64,000 bases of DNA from Pseudomonadota bacterium (lineage in GTDB: Bacteria; Pseudomonadota; Alphaproteobacteria; Caulobacterales; Caulobacteraceae): positions 1-64,000 of the forward strand of contig JAEXZS010000061.1 of the NCBI GenBank assembly GCA_023451375.1, given 5' to 3'. Numbering within the stretch: position 1 is the first letter of the stretch; each line of letters opens with the position of its first letter. The notes under the pieces were generated by a model, which searched no databases, was not told where the DNA came from, and saw nothing but the letters and a program-made list of their open reading frames with translations. Both the position numbers and the translations under genes were made by a program. Of this stretch, positions 33,427 to 41,176 are shown piece by piece.

Positions 33427-34296
33427 ATGACCCTCCCCCACCCCCTGCCCAGCCTCGGCGCCGTCGCCGGCGACTACGACATCCTGCTCTGCGACGTCTG
33501 GGGCGTGATCCACAACGGGCGCGAAAGCTGGCCCGGCCCGTGCGAGGCGCTGGCCCGCTTCAACCGCGAGGGCGGGCACGTCGTCCTGATCTCCAACTCG
33601 CCCCGCCCGGCCAAGGACGTGATCGCCCAGCTGGACGGCCTGGGCGTGCCGCGTGAGGCCTGGAAGGCCTTCGTCACCTCCGGCGACGCCACCCGCGCCG
33701 AGCTGAGCAAGCGCGCGCCGGGACCCGCGCTGATCCTGGGGCCGGAACGCGATTGGCCGCTTTACGCCGGCTTGGGGCTGGACGTGGTCGAGGACGCGGC
33801 CTCGGCGGCCTTTCTGTCGGTCACCGGCCTCGTCGATGACGAGACCGAGACGCCGGAGGACTATCGCGAACGTCTGTCCGCGGCCGCCGCGCGCGACCTG
33901 GAGCTGATCTGCGCCAATCCCGACCGCGTCGTGCAGCGGGGGGACAAGCTGATCTACTGCGGCGGCTCGCTGGCCGACCTCTACGAATCGCTGGGCGGCC
34001 GGGTGACCATGGCCGGCAAGCCCTACGGTCCGATCTACGATCTGGCGCTGAAGGAGGCCGAGATGCTGCTGGGCGGTCCGGTCGACCGCTCCCGCGTGCT
34101 GTGCATCGGCGACGGCGTCGTCACCGACGTCATGGGTGCGAACGCCCAGGCCCTGGACTGCCTGTTCATCGCCCAGGGCATCCACGGCGACCAGGCCAAG
34201 GGCCCCGACGGCGCCCTTGATCCGGCCCGCGCCGCCGACCTGCTGAAGGCGGAGACGACCTATGCCCGCTACGCCGCGCTGGAACTGGCGTGGTGA
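33427..34296 (+). CDS. HAD-superfamily hydrolase, TIGR01459 / NagD-like
   Basis: A 289-residue HAD phosphatase-like protein. Motif I is 'LLCDVWGVIHNG' (DxWGVxxxG, where the general-acid Asp of DxD is replaced), motif II is 'LISNSPRP', the Lys is in 'MAGKPYGPIYD' and motif IV is 'CIGDGVVTDVMGA'. This wording is typical of the TIGR01459 group of alphaproteobacteria. The substrate is unknown. The start at 33427 follows the palindromic element. Confidence 0.9.
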   Translation: MTLPHPLPSLGAVAGDYDILLCDVWGVIHNGRESWPGPCEALARFNREGGHVVLISNSPRPAKDVIAQLDGLGVPREAWKAFVTSGDATRAELSKRAPGPALILGPERDWPLYAGLGLDVVEDAASAAFLSVTGLVDDETETPEDYRERLSAAAARDLELICANPDRVVQRGDKLIYCGGSLADLYESLGGRVTMAGKPYGPIYDLALKEAEMLLGGPVDRSRVLCIGDGVVTDVMGANAQALDCLFIAQGIHGDQAKGPDGALDPARAADLLKAETTYARYAALELAW

Positions 34297-34334
34297 GGCT
34301 CGCCATTTCGTCGCACCCCCGCTAAAGCCCTCCG

Positions 34335-34796
34335 ATGGTCGAACTGGTTCAGCAGCATCCGTCCGGGGGCTATATCCTGGATGAACTTCACGTCGGCATG
34401 GCCGCCGAGAAGATCGTCACGGCCACGGAGCAGCGCATCCAGCTGTTCGCCGAGGCGTCCGACGATTTCAATCCGGTGCATCTGGATGAGTCCTTCGCCT
34501 CCAAGACCGCCTATCGCGGCCGCATCGCCCACGGCCTGCTCAGCGCCTCGTTCGGCTCGGCGGTGGTCGGCACCATCCTGCCCGGCGCGGGCTCGATCTA
34601 CATCTCCCAGACCCTGGCCTTCCACCAGCCGGTCCGCATCGGCGACGAGGTCCGCATCGTGATCACCGTGATTGAGATCGAGCCGGACGCCGCCCGCGTG
34701 AAGCTGAGCTGCGAGGGTTTCGTCAACGGCGCCCTGATCATGGACGGCGTCGCGGTCGTCCGGGTGCCGCGCCGGCGTAAGCCCTCCGCCCGCTGA
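34335..34796 (+). CDS. MaoC-like (R)-specific enoyl-CoA hydratase
   Basis: A 153-residue single hot-dog-fold protein. The catalytic Asp-His pair is in 'DDFNPVHLDESFA', followed by 'GRIAHGLL', both diagnostic of R-specific hydratases. It hydrates trans-2-enoyl-CoA, linking beta-oxidation to PHA or other pathways. Its stop shares one base with the ribF start (TGATG). Confidence 0.92.
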   Translation: MVELVQQHPSGGYILDELHVGMAAEKIVTATEQRIQLFAEASDDFNPVHLDESFASKTAYRGRIAHGLLSASFGSAVVGTILPGAGSIYISQTLAFHQPVRIGDEVRIVITVIEIEPDAARVKLSCEGFVNGALIMDGVAVVRVPRRRKPSAR

Positions 34797-35725
34797 TGCG
34801 GATCGTCCGGGACTGGCGCGACCTGCCGGACGCGGACCGGGGCGCGGCGGTCGCCGTCGGCGCCTTCGACGGCGTGCACCGGGGCCACCAGGCGGTCATC
34901 GCCGAGGCCCGCGCGGCGGCCGAGCGGCTGGGCGCCCCGCTGGGCGTGGTCAGCTTCGAGCCGCACCCGCGCCGCTGGTTCCAGCCCGACGCCGCCCCCT
35001 TCCGCCTGATGACCGCCGACCAAATGGCCGAGGCCCTGGGGCCGCTGGGCGTGGACATCCTCTACCTGCTGCCCTTCGACGGCGAGATGGCGGGCATGAG
35101 CGACGCCGGCTTCGCCGAGCGCGTGCTGGCCCAGGGCCTGGGCGCGCGCCACGCCGGCGTCGGCTTCGACTTCACCTTCGGCAAGGGCCGCTCCGGCTCG
35201 CCCGAGGCGCTCAGGACCTATGGCGAACGGCTGGGATTCACCGTTTCCGTGGCCGAGCGGATCGACGATCCCGACGGGCTGAAGCTGTCGTCCAGCGCCG
35301 TGCGCGAGGCGCTGAAGGCCGGCGACATGGACCGCGCCGCCGCCATCCTGGGCCGTCCCTTCGCCATCCGCGGCGAGGTCATCCACGGCGACAAGCGCGG
35401 CCGCGCCATCGGCGTGCCGACCGCCAACATCGACCTGGGCGACTACATGCGCCCGGCCTACGGCGTCTATGCGATTCGGGCGCGACTGGAGGACGGGCGG
35501 GCGATCGACGGCGTCGCCAGCCTGGGCGTACGGCCCATGTACGCCGTGGAGAGGCCGCTGCTGGAGGCCTGGCTGTTCGACTTCGACGGCGACCTGTACG
35601 GACAGGCGCTGGACGTCCAGCTGATCGCCTGGCTGCGCGGCGAAGAGATCTTCGACGGCCTGGACGCCCTGAAGGCCCAGATCGAGCGCGACGCGGCGGC
35701 GGCGCGGGCTGTTCTCGCCCCCTGA
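34796..35725 (+). CDS. ribF: Bifunctional riboflavin kinase/FAD synthetase
   Basis: A 309-residue enzyme that makes FMN and then FAD. The N-terminal nucleotidyltransferase has 'GAFDGVHRGHQAVI' (HxGH type), 'FDFTFGKGRSG' and 'LSSSAVREAL'; the C-terminal kinase has 'GRAIGVPTANID' and 'PAYGVYAI'. Unlike many alphaproteobacteria, it is not next to ileS here. Confidence 0.96.
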   Translation: MRIVRDWRDLPDADRGAAVAVGAFDGVHRGHQAVIAEARAAAERLGAPLGVVSFEPHPRRWFQPDAAPFRLMTADQMAEALGPLGVDILYLLPFDGEMAGMSDAGFAERVLAQGLGARHAGVGFDFTFGKGRSGSPEALRTYGERLGFTVSVAERIDDPDGLKLSSSAVREALKAGDMDRAAAILGRPFAIRGEVIHGDKRGRAIGVPTANIDLGDYMRPAYGVYAIRARLEDGRAIDGVASLGVRPMYAVERPLLEAWLFDFDGDLYGQALDVQLIAWLRGEEIFDGLDALKAQIERDAAAARAVLAP

Positions 35726-35726
35726 A

Positions 35727-36254
35727 TCAGAGAGGCCGCAGCCCCGCCGCATAGCGCTTCCAGTTCGCCACATAGTGGTCGGCCGACATCTTCAGCACCG
35801 TCACGTGCTCGGGATCCCGCTCGCGCACCACCTTGCCGGGCTGGCCCACGACTAGGCTGTTGTCGGGGATGACCTTGCCCTCGGTGATCAGGGCGTTGGC
35901 GCCGATGATGCAGTTGCGCCCGATCTTCACCCCGTTCAGCACCACCGCGCCGATGCCGATCAGGCTGTAGTCCCCGACCTCGCAGCCGTGCAGCATCGCC
36001 TGGTGGCCCACCGTCACCCCGCGCCCCAGCGTCAGCGGCGACCCCGGATCGGTGTGCAGCACCGCCCCGTCCTGAACGTTCGAGCTTTCGCCGATGGTGA
36101 TCGGCTCATTGTCACCGCGCAGAACGGCGCCGAACCAGACGCTGGCGTCGCGATGAAGAATCACGTTCCCTGCCACCACGGCATTCGGCGCGATCCAGTA
36201 TTCGCCTTCAGGCGGCAGCTGAGGACTTTTGCCGTCGAGCGCGTAAACAGTCAT
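35727..36254 (-). CDS. Gamma-class carbonic anhydrase family protein
   Basis: A 175-residue left-handed beta-helix protein with hexapeptide repeats. Zinc-ligand histidines are visible in 'AVLHTD', 'VGHQAMLHGCEVG', consistent with gamma-carbonic anhydrases or YrdA-like proteins. A C-terminal helix packs the trimer. The ATG at 36254 fits the family ('MTVYALDGKSPQLP'); a longer in-frame reading from 36371 would cross structured non-coding DNA. Converges on ribF with 1 base between stops. Confidence 0.93.
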   Translation of the reverse strand: MTVYALDGKSPQLPPEGEYWIAPNAVVAGNVILHRDASVWFGAVLRGDNEPITIGESSNVQDGAVLHTDPGSPLTLGRGVTVGHQAMLHGCEVGDYSLIGIGAVVLNGVKIGRNCIIGANALITEGKVIPDNSLVVGQPGKVVRERDPEHVTVLKMSADHYVANWKRYAAGLRPL

Positions 36255-36280
36255 CCGAACACCGATCATCTTCAAAAAAG

Positions 36281-36295
36281 AACGCTTTAAGCGTT
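36281..36295. promoter_or_regulatory. Palindromic operator-like site
   Basis: The 15-base palindrome AACGCTT-T-AAGCGTT lies between the divergent gamma-carbonic anhydrase start (27 bases away) and the structured leader before phoH. It sits where an operator would be expected. No regulator is identified. Confidence 0.4.
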
Positions 36296-36309
36296 TGGAA
36301 ACCACGTTA

Positions 36310-36552
36310 GCATCAGAGTGTTGATGCGATTCGAGACCGACATATCGGCCTCGAATCCGAAGCCGGATCAAGCCCGGTCCGGCCAGTGACGGAGCTTCGC
36401 GTGGCGCGTTGGGATCCGGGTGCGATCGTCAGGCGGCGGGACATTCCCGTTGCGGACGGTCCCGCTGTCGATCCGGGCGGCTGTTCGGCGGGCCTCGACT
36501 TCTTCCTCCCCAAGTCCATCCAAGGCGGCGCCCATTTGGGTCCGCCTTTTTT
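36310..36552 (+). ncRNA. Candidate structured RNA or phoH leader ending in an intrinsic terminator
   Basis: This non-coding stretch fills most of the 316-base gap between the carbonic anhydrase start (36254) and phoH (36571). It contains successive hairpins: GCATCA/TGATGC (36310-36327), GATTCGAG/CTCGAATC with an inner CCGA/TCGG (36328-36357), GCCGGA/TCCGGC (36362-36383), CGGGAC/GTCCCG (36437-36464), and a strong terminator (36522-36552). No convincing coding frame is present. It could be a small RNA or an attenuator leader for phoH. The 5' end is not determined and no promoter was firmly recognised. Confidence 0.45.
36522..36552 (+). terminator. Intrinsic terminator immediately before phoH
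   Basis: AAGGCGG and CCGCCTT form the outer stem and CCC/GGG an inner stem, followed by a run of six or more T. It lies only 18 bases before the phoH start, with the phoH ribosome site GGAGG (36561-36565) just after it. No gene on this strand ends upstream, so it must end a leader or a small RNA. Confidence 0.8.
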
Positions 36553-36570
36553 CATGCCCTGGAGGCGTCC

Positions 36571-37356
36571 ATGACCAAGCGTGCGGCGATCAAGCGTCAG
36601 GCCCGTGAGCACGGGATTCTCGATTCACGGGCGTTCATGGAGGAATCCAAGGTTCGCCGGCTCCACGCCCCGGACGGCCGACAGGATCGCGGCGGCTGGT
36701 CCCCCCATCCCTCCAACGACGACCGCGAGCAGGGCTATCTGAAGACGCTTAAGCCCAAGTCGGAAGGCCAGTCCGAACTGATGGAGGCGATCGACGACCA
36801 TAACCTGGTCATGGCCCTGGGGCCGGCCGGCACGGGCAAGACCTATCTGGCGGTGGCCAAGGCGGTGGAGGCGCTGGAGGCCGGCAAGGTCGGCCGCATC
36901 GTGCTCAGCCGCCCGGCGGTCGAGGCCGGCGAGTCGATCGGCTTCCTGCCCGGCGACATGGAGGACAAGCTGGCCCCCTATCTGCGCCCCCTCTACGACG
37001 CCCTGTCGGACCGCCTCAGCATGAAGCGCGTCAAGGCCCTGATGGCCGAGGGACTGATCGAGATCGCGCCCATCGGCTACATGCGCGGCCGCACCCTGAA
37101 CAACGCCTTCATCGTCGTCGACGAGGCCCAGAACTGCACCTACGTGCAGCTGAAGATGCTGCTGACCCGGCTGGGCTGGCACTCGACCATGGTGGTCACC
37201 GGCGACCCGCAGCAGTCCGACCTGCTGCCCGGCGTCTCGGGCCTGGCCGACATCTCCGCCCGGCTGGAGGCGGTGGAGGACATCGCCGTGGTCCGCCTGG
37301 CCGAACGCGACATCGTCCGCCACCCGCTGGTCGCCTCGATGATCGGCGTGCTCTGA
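36571..37356 (+). CDS. phoH: PhoH-family ATPase
   Basis: A 261-residue P-loop protein. Walker A is 'GPAGTGKTYLAV', Walker B is 'FIVVDEAQNC', and 'SRPAVEAGESIGFLPGDMEDK' and 'VTGDPQQSDL' are typical of PhoH. The family has RNA helicase-like or RNase-linked roles that remain poorly defined. The N-terminal 60 residues are charged and variable. The ATG at 36571 has an ideal GGAGG ribosome site. Confidence 0.93.
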   Translation: MTKRAAIKRQAREHGILDSRAFMEESKVRRLHAPDGRQDRGGWSPHPSNDDREQGYLKTLKPKSEGQSELMEAIDDHNLVMALGPAGTGKTYLAVAKAVEALEAGKVGRIVLSRPAVEAGESIGFLPGDMEDKLAPYLRPLYDALSDRLSMKRVKALMAEGLIEIAPIGYMRGRTLNNAFIVVDEAQNCTYVQLKMLLTRLGWHSTMVVTGDPQQSDLLPGVSGLADISARLEAVEDIAVVRLAERDIVRHPLVASMIGVL

Positions 37357-37861
37357 GCGTTCGTCCCGACCCGGCGGCGGAATGGTCAAGGATCGACCGT
37401 TCCGGCGCGCGGCGGCTTAAGGATGGCGTCAAGCATCGGGACCGGGCTTCCAGGCTTCGGAAGGCGCCTAGACAATCGCGAAGCCTGGTCAGGCGCACCA
37501 GACGTCAGTATGAGCACGGTTCAGAAATGATCCTTGCCTGGCCGAGACCGGGTTTCTTGCCCGATTTCGAACACAAACAGACGAGCCGTGCGGGAAATCA
37601 ACGCCCGCTCTGTGGACGTTTTGAAAATCCGTCATTTTGTGATAGGTTCTGTTTCATTGGATCGGGCGGTCCGCGAAACCTTCGCGCCGCCCGTGTTTGC
37701 GACAGAATCCCGCCCAGCGGCGGGATCGGCCAGAGGTTTGGTGATCCGTTTCCGCATCTGACGCCTACATCTTTTCACCCAGCGGCCCCGCCGGTGGTTG
37801 AGAACCTGTTTGCGTTCGACGCGCCTTCGCTTCGCCCGGCCCTGACCGGGAAAGGACGAAT
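37357..37861. other. 505-base intergenic region between phoH and carD
   Basis: No convincing gene is present. Just after phoH lies an imperfect hairpin GGAATGGTC/GACCGTTCC (37379-37403) without a T-run. The middle is relatively AT-rich, with a likely carD promoter near 37622. A CCCGCC/GGCGGG hairpin and a GANTC methylation-type site (GAATC) occur around 37704-37725, in what would be the carD leader. The carD ribosome site is GGAAAGGA. Confidence 0.6.
37622..37650 (+). promoter_or_regulatory. Candidate sigma-70-type promoter for carD
   Basis: TTGAAA is followed after 16 bases by TAGGTT in an AT-rich patch that stands out from the surrounding GC-rich sequence. This would give a leader of about 200 bases before carD. 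Confidence 0.4.
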
Positions 37862-38392
37862 ATGACGAGCAAGACTGGTCTGGAGTTCAAGGTCGGCGAC
37901 GCGGTCGTCTATCCGGCGCACGGCGTCGGCAAGGTGGCGGCGATCGAGACCCAGGAAGTCGCCGGGATGTCGCTGGAGGTCTATGTGGTGACCTTCGACC
38001 ACGAGAAGATGACCCTGCGCGTCCCGACCAAGAAGGCCAAGACCGCCGGCCTGCGCTCGCTGGCCGCCGACGACGTCGTGACCAAGGCCCTGACCACGCT
38101 CAAGGGCCGCGCGCGCATCAAGCGCACCATGTGGTCGCGTCGCGCCCAGGAATACGAAGCCAAGATCAACTCGGGCGACCTGATCTCGATCGCCGAGGTT
38201 GTCCGCGATCTGCACCGCGCCGACACCCAGCCGGAACAGTCCTATTCGGAGCGCCAGCTCTATGAGTCGGCCCTGGACCGCATGGCCCGCGAAGTCGCCG
38301 CGGCCAACAAGATCGACAAGGACGCGGCCGTCGAACTGCTGGCCAAGTCCCTCAGCGCCAAGAAGCCGATCCCGACCGCCGAAGCGGCCTGA
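37862..38392 (+). CDS. carD: CarD-family transcriptional regulator
   Basis: A 176-residue CarD/CdnL protein that binds RNA polymerase beta and stabilises open complexes, especially at rRNA promoters. The N-terminal RNAP-interacting domain is 'FKVGDAVVYPAHGVGKVAAIETQEVAG', followed by the helical DNA-binding domain with 'RAQEYEAKINSGDLISIAEVVRDLHR' and 'SYSERQLYESALDRMARE'. An intrinsic terminator follows. Confidence 0.95.
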   Translation: MTSKTGLEFKVGDAVVYPAHGVGKVAAIETQEVAGMSLEVYVVTFDHEKMTLRVPTKKAKTAGLRSLAADDVVTKALTTLKGRARIKRTMWSRRAQEYEAKINSGDLISIAEVVRDLHRADTQPEQSYSERQLYESALDRMAREVAAANKIDKDAAVELLAKSLSAKKPIPTAEAA

Positions 38393-38417
38393 TCGCGCCA
38401 CATCGTCGAACATGTGC

Positions 38418-38446
38418 AAGGCCCGGGAGCGATCCCGGGCCTTTTG
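38418..38446 (+). terminator. Intrinsic terminator after carD
   Basis: A perfect 11-bp stem AAGGCCCGGGA/TCCCGGGCCTT with a GCGA tetraloop, followed by TTTGCTTT. Confidence 0.85.
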
Positions 38447-38513
38447 CTTTACCATCCATGGCGAAGCGCCCCGCGCATCGCGCAATCACTCCTCCTCCTC
38501 CTACGGACACTTC

Positions 38514-39461
38514 ATGCCTTCCGGACTCATGGCCCTGCTGGACGACGTGGCGGGGATCGCCAAGCTGGCGGCGGCGTCGATCGACGATGTGGGCGCGGCG
38601 GCGGGCAAGGCCTCGACCAAGGCGGCGGGCGTGGTGGTCGACGACGCGGCGGTGACGCCCCGCTACGTCACAGGCCTGTCGCCCAGCCGGGAGCTGCCGA
38701 TCATCGGCAAGATCGCCCTGGGCTCGATCCGCAACAAGCTGCTGCTGATCCTGCCGGTCGCCCTGCTGCTGAGCAGTTTCGCGCCCTGGGCCCTGACGCC
38801 GATCCTGATGTGCGGCGGGGCCTATCTCTGTTTCGAGGGCGCCGAGAAGCTGATGGAGATGTTCGGCGGCCATGGGCATGAGAAGGCGGCGCCCGTGACC
38901 GGCGACCCGACGGCGCTGGAGGCGGCGACCGTCTCCGGCGCGGTGCGGACCGACCTGATCCTGTCGGCCGAGATCATGACCATCGCCCTGAACGACGTGT
39001 CCAGCGCGCCGCTGCTGACCCAGGCTGGGGTGCTGATCGTCGTCGCCCTGGCCATGACGGCGGTCGTCTACGGCGTCGTCGCCCTGATCGTGAAGATGGA
39101 CGACATCGGCCTGCACCTGGCCGAGCGTCCCTCCGGCGCCGCGCGGGGGCTAGGGCGCGGCCTGGTCAAGGCCATGCCGGTGGTGATGAGCGGCCTGTCC
39201 ACCATCGGCACCGTGGCCATGCTGTGGGTCGGCGGCGGCATTCTGCTGCACGGTTCGCACACCTTGGGCCTGCACTGGCCGGCCGAACCGGTGGAGCACC
39301 TGTCGCACGCCGTGGCGGAGGCCCTAGGTCCGGTCGGCGGCGTCGCCGGCTGGCTGACCACGGCGGCGATCTCGGCCGCCATCGGCGTGGTCGTGGGCGG
39401 CGTGATAGCCTTGGTGCTGCACCAGGCGCTCAAGCGGCTGAAGCCCGGCGCCGTCCACTAG
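38514..39461 (+). CDS. DUF808/YedI-family inner-membrane protein
   Basis: A 315-residue protein of the DUF808 family (E. coli YedI). 'MALLDDVAGIAKLAAASIDDVGAAAGKA' followed by 'GVVVDDAAVTPRYVTGL' and 'PIIGKIALGSIRNKLLLILP' is the standard N-terminus. About 6-7 membrane helices follow, with 'GAYLCFEGAEKL' and 'RTDLILSAEIMTIAL' between them. The function is unknown. The start at 38514 matches the family. Confidence 0.92.
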   Translation: MPSGLMALLDDVAGIAKLAAASIDDVGAAAGKASTKAAGVVVDDAAVTPRYVTGLSPSRELPIIGKIALGSIRNKLLLILPVALLLSSFAPWALTPILMCGGAYLCFEGAEKLMEMFGGHGHEKAAPVTGDPTALEAATVSGAVRTDLILSAEIMTIALNDVSSAPLLTQAGVLIVVALAMTAVVYGVVALIVKMDDIGLHLAERPSGAARGLGRGLVKAMPVVMSGLSTIGTVAMLWVGGGILLHGSHTLGLHWPAEPVEHLSHAVAEALGPVGGVAGWLTTAAISAAIGVVVGGVIALVLHQALKRLKPGAVH

Positions 39462-39468
39462 TCTCGGC

Positions 39469-39978
39469 TCAGAAGTACTCGGCGTTCGCCGGGCACTGGG
39501 CGCTGATACGGCGCGCGGTGATGCTGGCGGGGATATAGGGCGTGCCGCGCAGGATCTGCGCCCCGCCGGTGAAGGAGAAGCTGGTCTGTTCGTAGGCGCC
39601 GCTCAGGCGCACGTTCACGCGACGCCCCTTGCGGTCCTGGCAGGTCCCTTCGAAGCGGGCGGCGCCATCCCCGACCACGCGGGTCGGATAGGTGCAGCGC
39701 CACCGGCGCGTCGACAGGCCGCCGAAGAAGCGATTGATCTCGCTGGGGCGCACGCATTTCCGCTCGGTGTCCCGCTGACCCAGGGCGCTGGTGGTGTACT
39801 CCCAATAGCCCGGGAGCACCTCCGCCTGGGCGGCGGTCTGGGCCGGCGCCAGGGCGGGCGAGGCCAGCATGAAGCCGCCGGCCAGCACGGGCGCGGCGAC
39901 GGCCAGGGCCTTCCTGGGCAGGCGCTTGATCAGGGCATTCACGGACATGGCGGCTCGGCTCTGCATCTTCATGGTCAT
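39469..39978 (-). CDS. DUF3617-family exported protein
   Basis: A 169-residue protein with an N-terminal signal peptide (residues 1 to about 47, including a basic lead and 'ASPALAPAQ'). The mature part matches DUF3617: 'LPGYWEYTTSAL', a Cys in 'RKCVRPSEIN', then 'WRCTYPTR' and 'FEGTCQDRKG', with a final Cys in 'ISAQCPANAE'. These are periplasmic proteins of unknown role, probably with disulfides. Confidence 0.82.
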   Translation of the reverse strand: MTMKMQSRAAMSVNALIKRLPRKALAVAAPVLAGGFMLASPALAPAQTAAQAEVLPGYWEYTTSALGQRDTERKCVRPSEINRFFGGLSTRRWRCTYPTRVVGDGAARFEGTCQDRKGRRVNVRLSGAYEQTSFSFTGGAQILRGTPYIPASITARRISAQCPANAEYF

Positions 39979-40061
39979 GATATGGATATGATAACCGGCA
40001 ATTGAATGCAGGCTGAACGGCGCGGTTGCCCCGTCCGCCCCAGCTGCCGCGCCGACTCAGG

Positions 40062-40090
40062 TTGACGCCCGCGCCCCTCTCCCTTATACG
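40062..40090 (+). promoter_or_regulatory. Strong sigma-70-type promoter for rpmB
   Basis: TTGACG (40062-40067) and TATACG (40085-40090) are separated by exactly 17 bases, ahead of rpmB. The expected start is near 40097, giving a leader of about 85 bases. Confidence 0.75.
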
Positions 40091-40181
40091 CCCCCTCTCT
40101 CGCGCGGGACCGGTTTCCGCGCGTACTTGTTTCATGCGTCTGTTCCGATCGGACCGGGCGCCGCACCTTAAGGATCTGACG

Positions 40182-40478
40182 ATGTCGCGTCGTTGCGAAC
40201 TCACCGGTATCGGCCCGATGGTCGGCCACAGCGTGAGCCACTCGAACATCAAGACCAAGCGCCGCTTCCTGCCGTCGCTGAAGACGGTCAAGGTCACCTC
40301 GGACTCCCTGGGCCAGACCTTCAGCCTGCGCATCTCGAACGCCGCGCTGCGCACCCTGGACTTCAAGGGCGGCCTGGACGCCTTCATCGTCAAGGCCCGC
40401 GACGAGCAGCTGTCGGTGGCGGCCCAGCGCATCAAGCGCCAGGTGAAGGCCAAGCTGGCCGAGCAAGCCGCCGCCTGA
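40182..40478 (+). CDS. rpmB: 50S ribosomal protein L28
   Basis: A 98-residue ribosomal protein. 'CELTGIGPMVGHSVSHSNIKTKRRFLPSLKTV' and 'LRISNAALRTLDFKGGLDAFI' are the L28 signatures in the longer alphaproteobacterial form. It has its own promoter and terminator, so it is a single-gene unit. Confidence 0.97.
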   Translation: MSRRCELTGIGPMVGHSVSHSNIKTKRRFLPSLKTVKVTSDSLGQTFSLRISNAALRTLDFKGGLDAFIVKARDEQLSVAAQRIKRQVKAKLAEQAAA

Positions 40479-40505
40479 TCGGCGACGACTCACTGATTTC
40501 GGAAG

Positions 40506-40532
40506 AGGCCGGCGGAAACGCCGGCCTTTTTC
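40506..40532 (+). terminator. Intrinsic terminator after rpmB
   Basis: A perfect 9-bp stem AGGCCGGCG/CGCCGGCCT with a GAAA tetraloop and a TTTTTC tail. Confidence 0.9.
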
Positions 40533-40597
40533 TTTGCGCGCCTTCGCCACCTTCGCACCCAATTAGACATGGTCGCTCCGTATGTTACGGTTTGCGC

Positions 40598-41176
40598 ATG
40601 ACGGCCTCCCCCGCCCTCTCCGCCCTTCGTCGGGCGACCGCCGCCGCCCATTCAGCCCTGGAGGACCAGGCTGCGATCGAGGCGCGGCTGGCCGATTCCG
40701 CGGCGCGGCCGCAGATGGTGGCCGCCTTTCACCGCTTCCATGTCGCGCTGGAGACGGAGGCCCACCCGCTCGTGGCGGCGCTGGGCGGGCCCTTCGCGCC
40801 ACGGCCGCGCGCCGAAATCCTGACCGCCGATCTCGCCGAGCTCGGCATGACGCTTGACCGACCGGCGACCCGCCTGGAACCGCCAAGCTCCACGGGTGTT
40901 GCCTTGGGCTGGGTCTATGTGGCGGAGGGGTCGATGTTGGGGGGACGCGTGATTCGCCGACGTCTCATCGCCGCCGGTTCGGATCTCAGGGGCCTGTCCT
41001 TCCTCGATCCGTATGGCGACCAGACGGGCGAGCGCTGGCGCGCCTTCCTGACCCTGCTGGAACAGGCCTGCGCTGATGGGACGGCGACGATCGAGCAGGT
41101 GGTGCAAGGCGGCGGGGAGGCGTTCGCCTTCGCCGACGCCATCCTGCGCCCCGTCCACGTGGGAGCCGCCGCATGA
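40598..41176 (+). CDS. bphO: Biliverdin-producing heme oxygenase
   Basis: A 192-residue heme oxygenase. The proximal histidine is His18 in 'RRATAAAHSALED', and the distal helix is 'GWVYVAEGSMLGGRVI'. It opens heme to biliverdin, the chromophore of bacteriophytochromes. The stop overlaps the phytochrome start by ATGA, tying the two functions together. The symbol follows from that linkage. Confidence 0.92.
   Translation: MTASPALSALRRATAAAHSALEDQAAIEARLADSAARPQMVAAFHRFHVALETEAHPLVAALGGPFAPRPRAEILTADLAELGMTLDRPATRLEPPSSTGVALGWVYVAEGSMLGGRVIRRRLIAAGSDLRGLSFLDPYGDQTGERWRAFLTLLEQACADGTATIEQVVQGGGEAFAFADAILRPVHVGAAA

Noticed and set aside
36310..36552. Candidate RNA as 6S RNA, SRP RNA or RNase P RNA
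   Set aside because: It lacks the SRP GGAA/GCAGCC loop and the RNase P core, and does not form one long bulged hairpin as 6S does.
37527..37865. 112-residue open frame upstream of carD
   Set aside because: It spans the probable carD promoter and leader, lacks a ribosome site and has a composition unlike coding regions here.
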